Of a stretch of DNA of 64,000 bases, positions 1 through 9,024 are shown one piece after another. The translations under genes and the position numbers were made by a program. Source of the stretch: Ruixingdingia sedimenti (lineage in GTDB: Bacteria > Pseudomonadota > Alphaproteobacteria > Rhodobacterales > Rhodobacteraceae); NCBI RefSeq assembly GCF_031432425.1, contig NZ_JAVKPH010000012.1, forward strand, positions 52,314-116,313, read 5' to 3'. Each line of letters starts with the position of its first letter. Position 1 is the stretch's first letter. The notes under the pieces were generated by a model. The model was not told where the DNA came from and did no database searches. It was given only the letters and a program-made list of their open reading frames with translations.

Positions 1-480
<480 letters not shown>

Positions 481-647
481 GGGTTCGGTTCCTCCTTGGA
501 CTGCGGGCGGCAGGCTGGGGCAAATCGGCACGGATTGCAACCACGGGGCTGCGATCCGGGGCGGTGCGGTCGCGCGATGGTGAGGGTAGGGGGATTGCCG
601 CCGCGCGCCCGATGGCCCAAGCTGGCACGGACCAGACCGGAGCCCCG

Positions 648-1049
648 ATGCACGCCCCCCGCCGCGCCCCCGCCCTGATCTTCGCCGCCGCCATCGCGGC
701 GCTGGCCGCCTGCGTGGCCGCCCCCCCGGCCGGCGGCGCGGCGGAAACGCCCCGCCCGGGGGCCGCTGTCGAGGCCCCCATCCCGGAAGGACGCCCCGCG
801 ATGAAACCCCCGCAAGGATTCGGCGCCATGAAGCCCCCCGCCCCCCCGCCGGACGAGGCCGACGCCTGCGGCGCGGCGGCGCTCCAGCCGCTGGTGGGCC
901 AGCCGCTGTCGGCCTTCGATCCCCGCACCGCCAAGGGCCGCGTCCGCATCATCCGCCCCGGCACGATGGTGACGATGGACTACAGCGCCACGCGGCTGAA
1001 CGTCAGCCTGGACGGGGCAGAGATCATCACCCGCATCCACTGCGGCTAG
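648..1049 (+). CDS. Peptidase inhibitor I78 family lipoprotein
   Basis: Small exported protein of 133 residues. The N-terminus MHAPRRAPALIFAAAIAALAAC is a lipoprotein signal with an LAAC lipobox, so it should be a periplasm-facing lipoprotein. A proline/alanine-rich linker follows, and the C-terminal ~60 residues (from CGAAALQPLVGQPLSAF to ITRIHCG) match the I78 potato-inhibitor-like fold, including a cysteine at each end of the domain. ATG 648 is chosen over in-frame ATGs at 564 and 612 because a GGAG lies just upstream and the signal peptide starts there. I78 domains in proteobacteria are presumed serine-protease inhibitors. Target unknown. Confidence 0.85.
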   Translation: MHAPRRAPALIFAAAIAALAACVAAPPAGGAAETPRPGAAVEAPIPEGRPAMKPPQGFGAMKPPAPPPDEADACGAAALQPLVGQPLSAFDPRTAKGRVRIIRPGTMVTMDYSATRLNVSLDGAEIITRIHCG

Positions 1050-1090
1050 GGCCGCCACCCCGGCGGGCCTGCCGGTGGAAAGAACGGGGC

Positions 1091-1165
1091 GCCTCCGGCG
1101 GGAGTATTTGGGAAAAGGCGAAGCGGCAGGCGCCGCCCTCTTCATTTTCTGTCCTTAAATATCCC
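1091..1165. repeat. Dispersed intergenic inverted-repeat element, copy 1
   Basis: Starts GCCTCCGGCGGGAGTATTT and ends with the reverse arm TTCATTTTCTGTCC...AAATATCCC. It belongs to the same family as the copies near 29.8, 35.4, 42.0, 45.6, 47.8 and 61.8 kb. Here the left arm is a diverged variant (GGGAAAAGGCGAAG instead of AGGACAGAAAATG), so the hairpin is imperfect. It lies between the I78 lipoprotein and the first aldehyde dehydrogenase. Confidence 0.75.
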
Positions 1166-1215
1166 GGGGTCCGGGGCAGCGCCCCGGCGCCGCGCCCGCC
1201 ATTGCATCCCCGGCA

Positions 1216-1230
1216 ACAGGAAAACCCTAT
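1216..1230. promoter_or_regulatory. Putative LysR-type operator (site A)
   Basis: ACAGGAAAACCCTAT, a near match to the palindrome ATAGG-N5-CCTAT found upstream of other units in the 1-27 kb region. The 15-mer fits the LysR T-N11-A rule except for a C at position 2. Its centre is about 95 bp before the aldehyde dehydrogenase start at 1318. Confidence 0.5.
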
Positions 1231-1317
1231 GTCCCCTCGCGGACGCCCGATGGCCGGCGCCGTTGCGGCCATGGCCGGGCGGCGCGATCCTGCCCCGGAC
1301 TGACCGAGGAGGGCATC

Positions 1318-2820
1318 ATGGCACAGGCCACGCAGGCCGCGGGCGCGCCGCTGGAACGGTTCGAGCATCTCTATATCAACGGCCAATGGGTCAAGCCCAT
1401 CGACGGCGGGATGATCGAAAGCATCGACCCCGCCACGGGCCGCCCTTGGGCGCTGGTGGCGATGGGCGGCCGGGGGGACATCGACCTCGCGGTCGAGGCC
1501 GCGCGGGCGGCCTTCCGCGGCCCGTGGCGGCGCATGCCGGGGCACGAACGCGCCGCCGTCCTGCGCCGCTTCGCCGATGCCTATCAGGCGGCGATTCCGG
1601 AAATGGCGGTGCTGGAATCGCGCGACAGCGGGCGGATCATCGTGGACTGCCGCGCCGATCTGGGCGCGCATGTGCAATGGTACCAGTGGTTCGCCTCGCT
1701 GGCCGACAAGGCGCAGGGCGCCACGATCCCGATCGACGACAGCGTGCATTGCTTCACCACCCGGGTGCCGGTGGGGGTCGTCGGCGCGATCACACCGTGG
1801 AACGCACCGCTGCTGACGATCTGCCTCAAGCTCGGCGCGGCGCTGGCGGCGGGCTGCACGCTGGTGGTCAAGCCGTCTGACAACACGCCGGTGACGACGC
1901 TGTTGCTGGGCCGGATCGCGCAACAGGCGGGGCTGCCGCCCGGCGTGCTGAACATCGTGCCCGGCAACGGGCGCGCGGTGGGCGAGCATCTGGTGGCCCA
2001 TCCGGGGGTCGACAAGATTTCCTTCACCGGCGCGGGGGCGACGGCGAAACAGATGCTGCGCACCGGGGCCGACACGCTGAAACGCTTCACCTTCGAGCTT
2101 GGCGGCAAGGCGCCCCATATCATCTTTGCCGATGCCGATCTGGAACAGGCGCTGAATTCGGCCACCTCTTCGGCCTGGACGAACTGCGGGCAAAGCTGCG
2201 CGCTCGGCGCGCGGGTGCTGGTGGAACGGCCCGTCTATGACCGCGTGGTCGAGATGTTCCGCGCCCGGGCGGCGACGGTGAAGGTGGGCATGCCGCTGGA
2301 CGAGGCGACCCGGATGGGGCCGCAGAACAGCCGCCAGCAGCTGGAAAAGACGCTGTCCTATTTCGACATCGGCCGGGCCGAGGGCGCCGAACTGATCGCC
2401 GGCGGCCGCCGCATCGACGCACCGGGGCTGGCAGAGGGCTATTTCGTCGAACCCACCGTCTATGCCGGGGCCGACAACCGGATGCGCATCGCGCGCGAGG
2501 AAATCTTTGGCCCCGTGGCCACCATCATCCCCTTCGAGGGCGAGGACGAGGCGGTCGAGATCGCCAACGACACGCCCTATGGCCTGACCTCGGGCCTGTG
2601 GACGAACGATCTGGGCCGCGCGCACCGGGTGGCGAACCGGATCGAGGCGGGCATCGTCTGGGTCAACACCTACCGCTTTCTGCGCTGGTCCACCCCCTAC
2701 GGCGGGTTCCGCCAAAGCGGATGGGGCCGCGAAAACGGCATCGACGCGCTGGACCCCTATCTGGAAACCCGCACCACGGTGATTTCCACCACCGGGCAGG
2801 CCGCAAACCCCTATGCCTGA
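1318..2820 (+). CDS. NAD(P)-dependent aldehyde dehydrogenase (first of three)
   Basis: 500-residue ALDH-superfamily enzyme that oxidises an aldehyde to its acid. It shows the proline-tryptophan-asparagine segment ITPWNAP (159-164), the general base Glu260 in FELGGK and the catalytic cysteine Cys294 in NCGQSC, plus the C-terminal EEIFGPV motif. Start is ATG 1318 after a GAGGAGG ribosome site. It is monocistronic: an operator-like palindrome lies upstream and a strong terminator follows. It probably works in the same catabolic programme as the ALDH genes at 2.9-4.4 and 18.2-19.7 kb, with which it shares the operator. Substrate unknown; closest in layout to betaine/aliphatic aldehyde dehydrogenases. 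Confidence 0.92.
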   Translation: MAQATQAAGAPLERFEHLYINGQWVKPIDGGMIESIDPATGRPWALVAMGGRGDIDLAVEAARAAFRGPWRRMPGHERAAVLRRFADAYQAAIPEMAVLESRDSGRIIVDCRADLGAHVQWYQWFASLADKAQGATIPIDDSVHCFTTRVPVGVVGAITPWNAPLLTICLKLGAALAAGCTLVVKPSDNTPVTTLLLGRIAQQAGLPPGVLNIVPGNGRAVGEHLVAHPGVDKISFTGAGATAKQMLRTGADTLKRFTFELGGKAPHIIFADADLEQALNSATSSAWTNCGQSCALGARVLVERPVYDRVVEMFRARAATVKVGMPLDEATRMGPQNSRQQLEKTLSYFDIGRAEGAELIAGGRRIDAPGLAEGYFVEPTVYAGADNRMRIAREEIFGPVATIIPFEGEDEAVEIANDTPYGLTSGLWTNDLGRAHRVANRIEAGIVWVNTYRFLRWSTPYGGFRQSGWGRENGIDALDPYLETRTTVISTTGQAANPYA

Positions 2821-2825
2821 ACGCG

Positions 2826-2855
2826 AAAGGCCCCGTGGCATCCCACGGGGCCTTT
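2826..2855. terminator. Bidirectional intrinsic terminator between convergent ALDH genes
   Basis: Perfect 13-bp stem AAAGGCCCCGTGG / CCACGGGGCCTTT with a 4-nt loop CATC. It ends in TTT on the plus strand and AAA at the other side, so it can serve both the gene ending at 2820 and the opposing gene ending at 2874. Confidence 0.9.
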
Positions 2856-2873
2856 CCTGTCCCGCACCAAGCC

Positions 2874-4361
2874 TCAGTCGAGGTTCATGTAGATCGCTTT
2901 CGGGTAGAGGAAGCTTTCCACATGGTCCCGCGCGCCCTTCCAGCCATAGCCGCTCATCTTCGTGCCGCCGAAGCCGACGGCGGGGTCGATGACGCCATAG
3001 CAGTTGACCCAGACCGTCCCGGCCTGGATGCGCTGCGCGACCTTGTGGGCGGTGGACACGTTCTGCGTCCAGACCCCGCCGGCAAGGCCGTAGGGCGTAT
3101 CGTTGGCCAGCCGCAGCGCATCTTCGGCATCGTCGAAGGGGATGACCGAGGCGACGGGGCCGAAGATTTCCTCGCGCGCGATGGTCATCGTGTTGTCGGC
3201 GCCGGCAAAGACGGTCGGTTCCACGAAGAACCCGCCCGCCAGATCGCCGCCGAGCCGCCGCCCGCCCGCGGCCAGCGTCGCCTCGCCCCCGCCGACGCCG
3301 ATGTAATGCATCACCCGGTCGAGTTGCCGCTGAGAGATCAGCGGCCCGATCTGCGTCGCAGGGTCGAGCCCGTTACCGACGCGGATCGACCCGGCGAAGG
3401 TCTTGAGCCGTTCCACGAATTCGTCATGGATCGACCGCTGGACGAAGATCCGGCTGCCGGCGACGCAGATCTGCCCGCTGTTGGTATAGACCCCCATCGC
3501 CGCGCCCGGCACCGCCTTGTCCAGATCGGCATCGGCGAACACGATGTCGGGCGACTTGCCGCCCAGTTCCAGCTGCAGCCGCTTGAGGTTGCCGGCGGAG
3601 GCCCGCACGATCGCCTGCGCCGTGGGGACGGACCCGGTAAAGGCGATCCGGTCCACATCCATATGTTCGGCCAGCGCCTGCCCCGCGTCACGGCCGAGGC
3701 CCGTCACCACGTTGATGACACCCTCCGGCACCCCCGCCTCCAGCATCAGTTCCGACACGCGCAGCACCGACAGCGAGGCATCCTCGGCCGGTTTCAGCAC
3801 CGCGGTGCAGCCGGTCGCCAGCGCGGGGCCATAGACCCACCACATGCCCATCAAGGGCCCGTTCCACGGGATGATCCCGCCGACGACCCCCACCGGCGCC
3901 ATCTGCCGCAGCGTCAGGAAGTTCCCGGGCAGCGAATTGCGCGACGGCGCGATGCCACCCGACTCGCACTGGCCGGCGAAGAACAGCAGCAGTTGCGAGA
4001 TCCAGTCGCGATAGGCCCGGGTGCGCAGCAGCGGCGCACCCATGTCCATCGTCTCGATCATCGCCAGTTCGTCGAAATTGTCCATCAGCGCGTCATGGAC
4101 CCGGTGCATCAGCTTGCGCCGCTGATGCGGGGTGAAGCGGCTCCACTCGCCCTCGAACGCCTTGCGGGCGGCGGCGACGGCGCGGTCGATGTCTTCCTTG
4201 CCGCCCTTGGCGATGCGGCACAGATGTTCGCCCGTGGCCGGGTTGATCGCGTCCAGCACCTCGCCAGAGGCGGCATCCACCCAGTTGCCGCCGATCAGCA
4301 TCTTCTTGGTGCCGCCGATGAATGCCGGAACCTCGACCGGCGTTGCCCCTTGAACCGTCAT
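2874..4361 (-). CDS. NAD(P)-dependent aldehyde dehydrogenase (second of three)
   Basis: 495-residue ALDH. Key residues are Asn167 in IPWNGP, Glu265 in LELGGK and catalytic Cys299 in SGQICVAGSR; EEIFGPV is present near the C-terminus. Start is ATG 4361, preceded by GAGGAGGAGG on the coding strand. An upstream in-frame extension to 4700 is rejected because it would cover the promoter region and add non-family sequence. It is divergent from the MmgE/PrpD-led operon at 4777, with two operator-like palindromes 74-113 bp upstream. SGQICVAGSR resembles indole-acetaldehyde/phenylacetaldehyde-type or general aliphatic ALDHs; the substrate cannot be fixed. Confidence 0.92.
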   Translation of the reverse strand: MTVQGATPVEVPAFIGGTKKMLIGGNWVDAASGEVLDAINPATGEHLCRIAKGGKEDIDRAVAAARKAFEGEWSRFTPHQRRKLMHRVHDALMDNFDELAMIETMDMGAPLLRTRAYRDWISQLLLFFAGQCESGGIAPSRNSLPGNFLTLRQMAPVGVVGGIIPWNGPLMGMWWVYGPALATGCTAVLKPAEDASLSVLRVSELMLEAGVPEGVINVVTGLGRDAGQALAEHMDVDRIAFTGSVPTAQAIVRASAGNLKRLQLELGGKSPDIVFADADLDKAVPGAAMGVYTNSGQICVAGSRIFVQRSIHDEFVERLKTFAGSIRVGNGLDPATQIGPLISQRQLDRVMHYIGVGGGEATLAAGGRRLGGDLAGGFFVEPTVFAGADNTMTIAREEIFGPVASVIPFDDAEDALRLANDTPYGLAGGVWTQNVSTAHKVAQRIQAGTVWVNCYGVIDPAVGFGGTKMSGYGWKGARDHVESFLYPKAIYMNLD

Positions 4362-4434
4362 GCGCGCCCCTCCTCCTCGCGTGCTGCCGCGCGCATCAAA
4401 GCGGCTGGGAAGGGGTTTGAACAGGGGCGGCGGG

Positions 4435-4451
4435 GGCAGGAAATTCCTGCC
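4435..4451. promoter_or_regulatory. Putative LysR-type operator (site B2)
   Basis: GGCAGGAAATTCCTGCC, a 17-bp perfect palindrome around a central base. Its core GGAAATTCC is identical to that of site E at 19778. It lies one to two helical turns from site B1 (centres 22 bp apart), as expected for paired recognition and activation sites of a LysR-type regulator. It is upstream of the aldehyde dehydrogenase starting at 4361. Confidence 0.5.
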
Positions 4452-4457
4452 GCAGCC

Positions 4458-4472
4458 ATAGGGAAACCCTAT
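4458..4472. promoter_or_regulatory. Putative LysR-type operator (site B1, best match)
   Basis: ATAGGGAAACCCTAT, a palindrome with 6-bp perfect arms and T-N11-A spacing. This is the most symmetric member of the set. Its centre is 104 bp upstream of the ALDH start at 4361. Confidence 0.6.
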
Positions 4473-4570
4473 CCAGACCGCCCGCCGCGGCCGCCCGATA
4501 CGGCGCGAACGCACGATGATACCACCTTCGCGCCGCCCCCGCAGTCCGGGGCGGCCAGCGGGGGCGAACC

Positions 4571-4585
4571 ACAGGTTCCGCCTAT
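4571..4585. promoter_or_regulatory. Putative LysR-type operator (site B3)
   Basis: ACAGGTTCCGCCTAT has the same half-sites as site A. It is about 199 bp before the MmgE/PrpD start at 4777 and so may serve the rightward operon. The rest of the 4362-4776 gap shows no gene. Confidence 0.4.
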
Positions 4586-4776
4586 GACCAGTCAAAGAAA
4601 AACGGGATGGTCGCGCCCCCGAGCTGTGGGTAGCAACGGTGCAGGGACCAGCCGGCCCTGTCCCGCACGGGGGCATGCCTCGGATCGGTGTTCGTGCCAT
4701 GATCGGCGCGTCACCGGGCGGGGCCCTGCCCCGTTCCGCTGCGGCCCGCAGCCCGGCATGAAGGGGAGGACCTGCC

Positions 4777-6222
4777 GTGACGACAATGGTTCAGAAATTC
4801 GCCCGTCTGGCGAAATCCACCACCCTGACGGATCTGCCGGCAGAGGCGGTGAACGAATCCTGCCGCATCCTGCTCGATTCCATCGGCGTCGCGGTGGCGG
4901 GGATCTACGAACTCAAGGGCAAGGCGGGCATCGAATACGGCCGCCTGACCGGCGGGCCGGTGGGCGCGGGCGATGCGACGATCATGGGCACCGGCGACCG
5001 GGTGTCGGTCTTCGGCGCGGCCTTCGCGAACGGCGAGTTGATCAACACCCTCGACATGGACGCGGTGATGCCGCCCGGCCATGTCACCCCCTATGTGCTG
5101 CCCGGCATCATGGCGGTCGGGGAATCGCTGGCGAAGGACGGCCGGTCGGTGATCGAGGCCATCGCCGTCGGGCACGAGATTTCCTGCCGCATCGGCATGG
5201 GGATGGACTATCTGCGCGACACCAAGGACGGCAAGGTCGACCCGCCGCCGGTCTTCGGCTATGCCGAGACGATCTTCGGCGCCGCCGCCGCCATCGGCAT
5301 GCTGCGCGGCCATTCCGAGGAGGTGCTGGCCAACGGCCTCGGCGTCGCGGGCTCGATCTCGCCGGTCAATTCGCAGGTGGCGTGGTTCCAGCATGCGCCG
5401 TCCTCGACGATCAAGTACCTGCATGCGGGCGTGCTGACCCAATCGGCCTTCACCGCGGCCTATGCGGCGGAACTGGGCCATCGCGGCGACATCCAGATCC
5501 TCGACGACGCGGAATTCGGCTATCGCCGCTTCATCGGCACGCGGCGCTGGTTCGCCGACAGGATGGTGGAAAACCTCGGCGAGGAATGGCGCTTCGTCCA
5601 GCTGTCGACCTTCAAGCCCTACCCGCATTGCCGCATCCTGCACGCGCTGATCGACGAGATGACCGAGATGCTCGACACCAACCGGATCGGGGTCGAGGAG
5701 ATCGAGGGCATCAAGGTCTTTGTCGAGGGGATGGTGGAACAGCCCGTCTGGCTGAACCGCGAAATCCTGACCCCGCACGACGCGCAGTTTTCCATCGCCC
5801 ACGGCATCGCGGTGGGCGCCCATCGCGTGCCCCCGGGGCGCGCGTGGATGGACCCCGGCCTGATCTTCGGCGACTCGGTGATGAACCTGATGAAGAAGGT
5901 CACGCACGAGGTGCACCCCGATTACGTCAAGCTGCTGACCGGCAATGCCGCCAGCCGCCCGGCGAAACTGGAAATCAGGGCGCGCGGCCAGATCTTCACC
6001 GGCGAACGGCGCTATCCCAAGGGGTCCAAATCCCCCGACCCGGCCAGCTTCATGACCGACGGGGAACTGATCGCCAAATTCCTGAACAACGTCGACGGCA
6101 TCCTGCCCCGGGCGAATGCGGAACGGATCGTCGATCTGGCGATGAACCTCGCCAAGGTCGAGGACATGGGCGAGATCATGCGCCTGACCGCACCCACCCC
6201 GGGCACGGCCGCCGCCGCCTGA
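4777..6222 (+). CDS. MmgE/PrpD family protein (first copy)
   Basis: 481-residue member of the MmgE/PrpD family, which includes 2-methylcitrate dehydratase and cis-aconitate decarboxylase. The all-helical N-terminal domain begins with FARLAKSTTLTDLP and carries the family segment ILLDSIGVAVAG; the C-terminal part holds FKPYPHCRILHALID, matching the K-P-Y-x-x-C/H active-site region. The GTG at 4777 is taken as start because GGAGGA sits 6 nt upstream; an ATG nine bases later is the alternative. It heads an operon with an acyl-CoA synthetase, an enoyl-CoA hydratase and a second MmgE/PrpD, so a (de)hydratase or decarboxylase step on an acid or CoA ester is likely. Exact reaction unknown. Confidence 0.88.
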   Translation: MTTMVQKFARLAKSTTLTDLPAEAVNESCRILLDSIGVAVAGIYELKGKAGIEYGRLTGGPVGAGDATIMGTGDRVSVFGAAFANGELINTLDMDAVMPPGHVTPYVLPGIMAVGESLAKDGRSVIEAIAVGHEISCRIGMGMDYLRDTKDGKVDPPPVFGYAETIFGAAAAIGMLRGHSEEVLANGLGVAGSISPVNSQVAWFQHAPSSTIKYLHAGVLTQSAFTAAYAAELGHRGDIQILDDAEFGYRRFIGTRRWFADRMVENLGEEWRFVQLSTFKPYPHCRILHALIDEMTEMLDTNRIGVEEIEGIKVFVEGMVEQPVWLNREILTPHDAQFSIAHGIAVGAHRVPPGRAWMDPGLIFGDSVMNLMKKVTHEVHPDYVKLLTGNAASRPAKLEIRARGQIFTGERRYPKGSKSPDPASFMTDGELIAKFLNNVDGILPRANAERIVDLAMNLAKVEDMGEIMRLTAPTPGTAAAA

Positions 6223-6275
6223 CCTGACCCAAGGCGCGGCCCCGCCGAAGGGGCCCGCGCAACCGGAGACCCTGC

Positions 6276-8204
6276 ATGAACGCGAGCCAATCCTGGATCC
6301 CGCAACAGCGCCATTTCGAAAAGGCCCATGTCCTCAGGCTGGCCGAAAGGCTCGGCGTGGCGGATTATGACGCGCTTCTGGCGCTGTCGGTCGAAAAGCC
6401 CGATGTCTACTGGCGGGCGGCCATCGACTTTCTGGGCATCCGGTGGAACCGCGCGCCCGATGATTATGTCGATCTGTCGCGCGGCAGGGAATTTCCGCGC
6501 TGGTTTCCGGGCGGGCGGCTGAACTGGGTCGATACCGTTCTGGCCCATGCCGAAACCGCCCCGGACCGCATCGCCGTGATCGACGAGGCAGAGGACGGTT
6601 CCGTCCGCCGCCTGACCTTTGCCGAACTTGCCGTCATGATCCGCCGCTTTGCCGCCGGGCTGCGGGCCGAAGGCATCGGGCGGGGCGACCGGGTGGGCCT
6701 GCTGTGCGACAACGGGATAGAGGCCACCGTTTCCCTGCTGGCGCTGGCCCATATGGGCGCGATCGTGGTGCCGCTTTTTTCCGGTTTCGGGGCAGAGGCC
6801 GTGGTGTCGCGGCTGGAACCGAGCGCGGCCAGGGCGGTGATCGCCACCACCGGCTTTTTCCGGCGCGGGAAATATGTGGACATGCAGCCGGTGATCCAGA
6901 CCGCGCGGGGGCAACTGCCCTCGGTGCAGAAGGTGATCTGGAAATGTGCCCCGGGCGTGGCCGCGCCCCAGGGGGATCTGGACTGGACGGCCGTCGCCGC
7001 CACGGCGGACGACAACCGCCCGGCCGAGGTGATGGACCCGATGGATCCGTTCATGGTCATCTACACCTCGGGCACCACCGGCAAGCCCAAGGGGCCGGTG
7101 CATACCCATGGCGGCTTTCCGCTGCGCATCGCGCATGATTCCGCGGTGCATTTCAACGTGGGGCCGGGCGACGTGTTCTGCTGGCCCGCCGACATGGGCT
7201 GGATCGCGGGTACGCTGGTGCTGGCCACGGCGCTGCTGCGCGGGGCGACGCTGGTGCTCTATTCCGGCGCGCCGGATTTCCCCGACTGGTCGCGCATGGG
7301 CAAGCTGATCGCGGATCACCGCATCACGCATTACGGATCGGCCCCCACGCTGATCCGGGGCTTGGCCGCGAACGAGGCGCTGGCGCTGCGACACGACCGG
7401 TCCGGCCTGCAACTGCTGATCACCGCGGGCGAGGTCATCGACGCCGAACATTTCCTGTGGTTCCAGAACGTGTTCGCCGCCAACGGCAGCCCGCTGATCA
7501 ACTATACCGGCGGGACCGAGGTGTCGGGCGCGCTGCTGTCCAGCGTGCAGGTGAAACCCATCGCGCCGGGCGGGTTCAACACCGCATCCCCCGGCATCGA
7601 CGTGACCGTGACCGACGCCACCGGCAGGCCCGTCATGGGCGAAGTCGGCGAACTGGTGATCCGCGGCCCCTTCGTCGGCATGACGGCCAGTTTCTGGCAG
7701 GACGACGCGCGCTATCTCGACAGCTACTGGACCACGATCCCCGGCCTTTGGGTGCATGGCGATCTGGCGGTGAAAACGCCGGACGGCGGCTTTGTGATGA
7801 TGGGCCGGTCGGACGATACGCTCAAGGTCGCGGGCAAGCGGCTCGGCCCGGCAGAGGTCGAGGAGGTCGTGCTGGAAATGTCCGAGATTTCAGAGGCCGC
7901 GGCGGTCGGCATCAGCGATGCGGTCAAGGGGCAGAAGCTGATCGTGTTCGTGCTGCCCATGCCCGGTTTCGCGGGCGACCGCGACGATCTGGCGAAACGG
8001 GCGGCCGATGCGGTGGGCGACCGCCTCGGCAAGCCCTTCAAGCCCGCGAAGGTGCATGTGGTGACGCAACTGCCCAAGACCCGTTCGGGCAAGATCATGC
8101 GCCGGTTGATCCGGCAGGCCTATGGCGGGGAAAAACTGGGCGACCTGTCCTCGCTCGACAATCCCGCGGCGCTGGACGAAATCGCCGCGCTCGGCACGCA
8201 TTAA
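6276..8204 (+). CDS. AMP-binding acyl-CoA synthetase (acetyl-CoA synthetase-like)
   Basis: 642-residue ANL-superfamily ligase forming an acyl-adenylate and then the CoA thioester. The N-terminal ~80 residues resemble the acetyl-CoA synthetase N-terminal domain (WNRAPDDYVDLSRG). Motifs are YTSGTTGKPKG near residue 262, NYTGGTEVSG near 410, WVHGDLA, and the C-terminal catalytic lysine in KTRSGKIMRR. ATG 6276 follows CGGAGACC. It lies 53 bp after the MmgE/PrpD gene and 10 bp before the enoyl-CoA hydratase, so it is clearly in the operon. It probably activates the acid made by the aldehyde dehydrogenases. The acyl substrate is not deducible; the length and N-domain favour a short acid. Confidence 0.9.
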   Translation: MNASQSWIPQQRHFEKAHVLRLAERLGVADYDALLALSVEKPDVYWRAAIDFLGIRWNRAPDDYVDLSRGREFPRWFPGGRLNWVDTVLAHAETAPDRIAVIDEAEDGSVRRLTFAELAVMIRRFAAGLRAEGIGRGDRVGLLCDNGIEATVSLLALAHMGAIVVPLFSGFGAEAVVSRLEPSAARAVIATTGFFRRGKYVDMQPVIQTARGQLPSVQKVIWKCAPGVAAPQGDLDWTAVAATADDNRPAEVMDPMDPFMVIYTSGTTGKPKGPVHTHGGFPLRIAHDSAVHFNVGPGDVFCWPADMGWIAGTLVLATALLRGATLVLYSGAPDFPDWSRMGKLIADHRITHYGSAPTLIRGLAANEALALRHDRSGLQLLITAGEVIDAEHFLWFQNVFAANGSPLINYTGGTEVSGALLSSVQVKPIAPGGFNTASPGIDVTVTDATGRPVMGEVGELVIRGPFVGMTASFWQDDARYLDSYWTTIPGLWVHGDLAVKTPDGGFVMMGRSDDTLKVAGKRLGPAEVEEVVLEMSEISEAAAVGISDAVKGQKLIVFVLPMPGFAGDRDDLAKRAADAVGDRLGKPFKPAKVHVVTQLPKTRSGKIMRRLIRQAYGGEKLGDLSSLDNPAALDEIAALGTH

Positions 8205-8214
8205 GGAGAGACCG

Positions 8215-9012
8215 ATGGACGGCTATACCCATTTCACCGCGTTCCGCGCCGACATGCCCCATGACGGCGTGCTGCGCCTGACGCTGAACCGGCCCGAGAC
8301 GCTGAACACCCTCGACAAGCGCGGCCATCAGGAAATCGCGGATGTGTGGAAACAGATCCACAAGGACGCCCGGGTGCGTTCCGTCCTGCTGTGTTCCGAG
8401 GGCCGGGCGTTTTCCGCGGGGGGCGACTTTTCGCTGGTGCAGGAACTGACCGAGGATTTCCAGGCCCGCGTACGCATGTGGCACGAGGCGCGCGAACTGG
8501 TGCACAACATCCTCGACTGCGAAAAGCCCATCGTCTCGGCCATCCAGGGGCCGGCGGTGGGGGCCGGGCTGGTGGCGGCGCTGCTGGCGGATATTTCCAT
8601 CGCGTCGAAAACGGCACGCATCGTCGATGGCCACACCCGGCTCGGCGTCGCGGCGGGCGATCATGCGGCGATCATCTGGCCGCTGCTCTGCGGGATCGCC
8701 AAGGCGAAATACTACCTGATGCTGTGCGAACCGATGAGCGGGGAAGAGGCCGAACGCATCGGCCTGATCTCGCTCGCCGTGGAACCCGAGGAGTTGCAGG
8801 ACCGCGCGCTGTCCGTCGCCGTGCGGCTGGCCGAAGGCGCGCCGACCGCGATCCGCTGGACCAAGCATTCGCTCAACAACTGGCTGCGCAGCGCCGGGCC
8901 CGCCTTCGACGCCTCGCTGGCGCTGGAGCTTCTGGGTTTCGGCGGGCCCGAGGTGAAAGAGGGGCTGGCCTCGTACCTCGAAAAACGCGCGCCGGATTTC
9001 AAATCGTTCTGA
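8215..9012 (+). CDS. Enoyl-CoA hydratase/isomerase family protein
   Basis: 265-residue crotonase-fold enzyme. The oxyanion-hole segments are GRAFSAGGDFS (about 60-70) and IQGPAVGAGLVAALLADISIA (about 106-126). In the position of the second catalytic acid the sequence reads GVAAGDHAAIIW, as in many crotonase paralogues that have AGD instead of the classical glutamate, so hydratase, isomerase or hydrolase chemistry is possible. Start ATG 8215 has AAGGAGAG just upstream, immediately after the synthetase stop. Third gene of the 4777-10419 operon. Confidence 0.9.
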   Translation: MDGYTHFTAFRADMPHDGVLRLTLNRPETLNTLDKRGHQEIADVWKQIHKDARVRSVLLCSEGRAFSAGGDFSLVQELTEDFQARVRMWHEARELVHNILDCEKPIVSAIQGPAVGAGLVAALLADISIASKTARIVDGHTRLGVAAGDHAAIIWPLLCGIAKAKYYLMLCEPMSGEEAERIGLISLAVEPEELQDRALSVAVRLAEGAPTAIRWTKHSLNNWLRSAGPAFDASLALELLGFGGPEVKEGLASYLEKRAPDFKSF

Positions 9013-9024
9013 TCCGAGGATCCC

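Noticed and set aside
2598..6227. A 1209-codon plus-strand open frame across the ALDH and MmgE/PrpD genes
   Set aside because: It is antisense to or out of frame with clear enzyme genes, its translation is Arg/Gly/His/Pro-rich without family motifs, and long shadow frames are common at this GC content.
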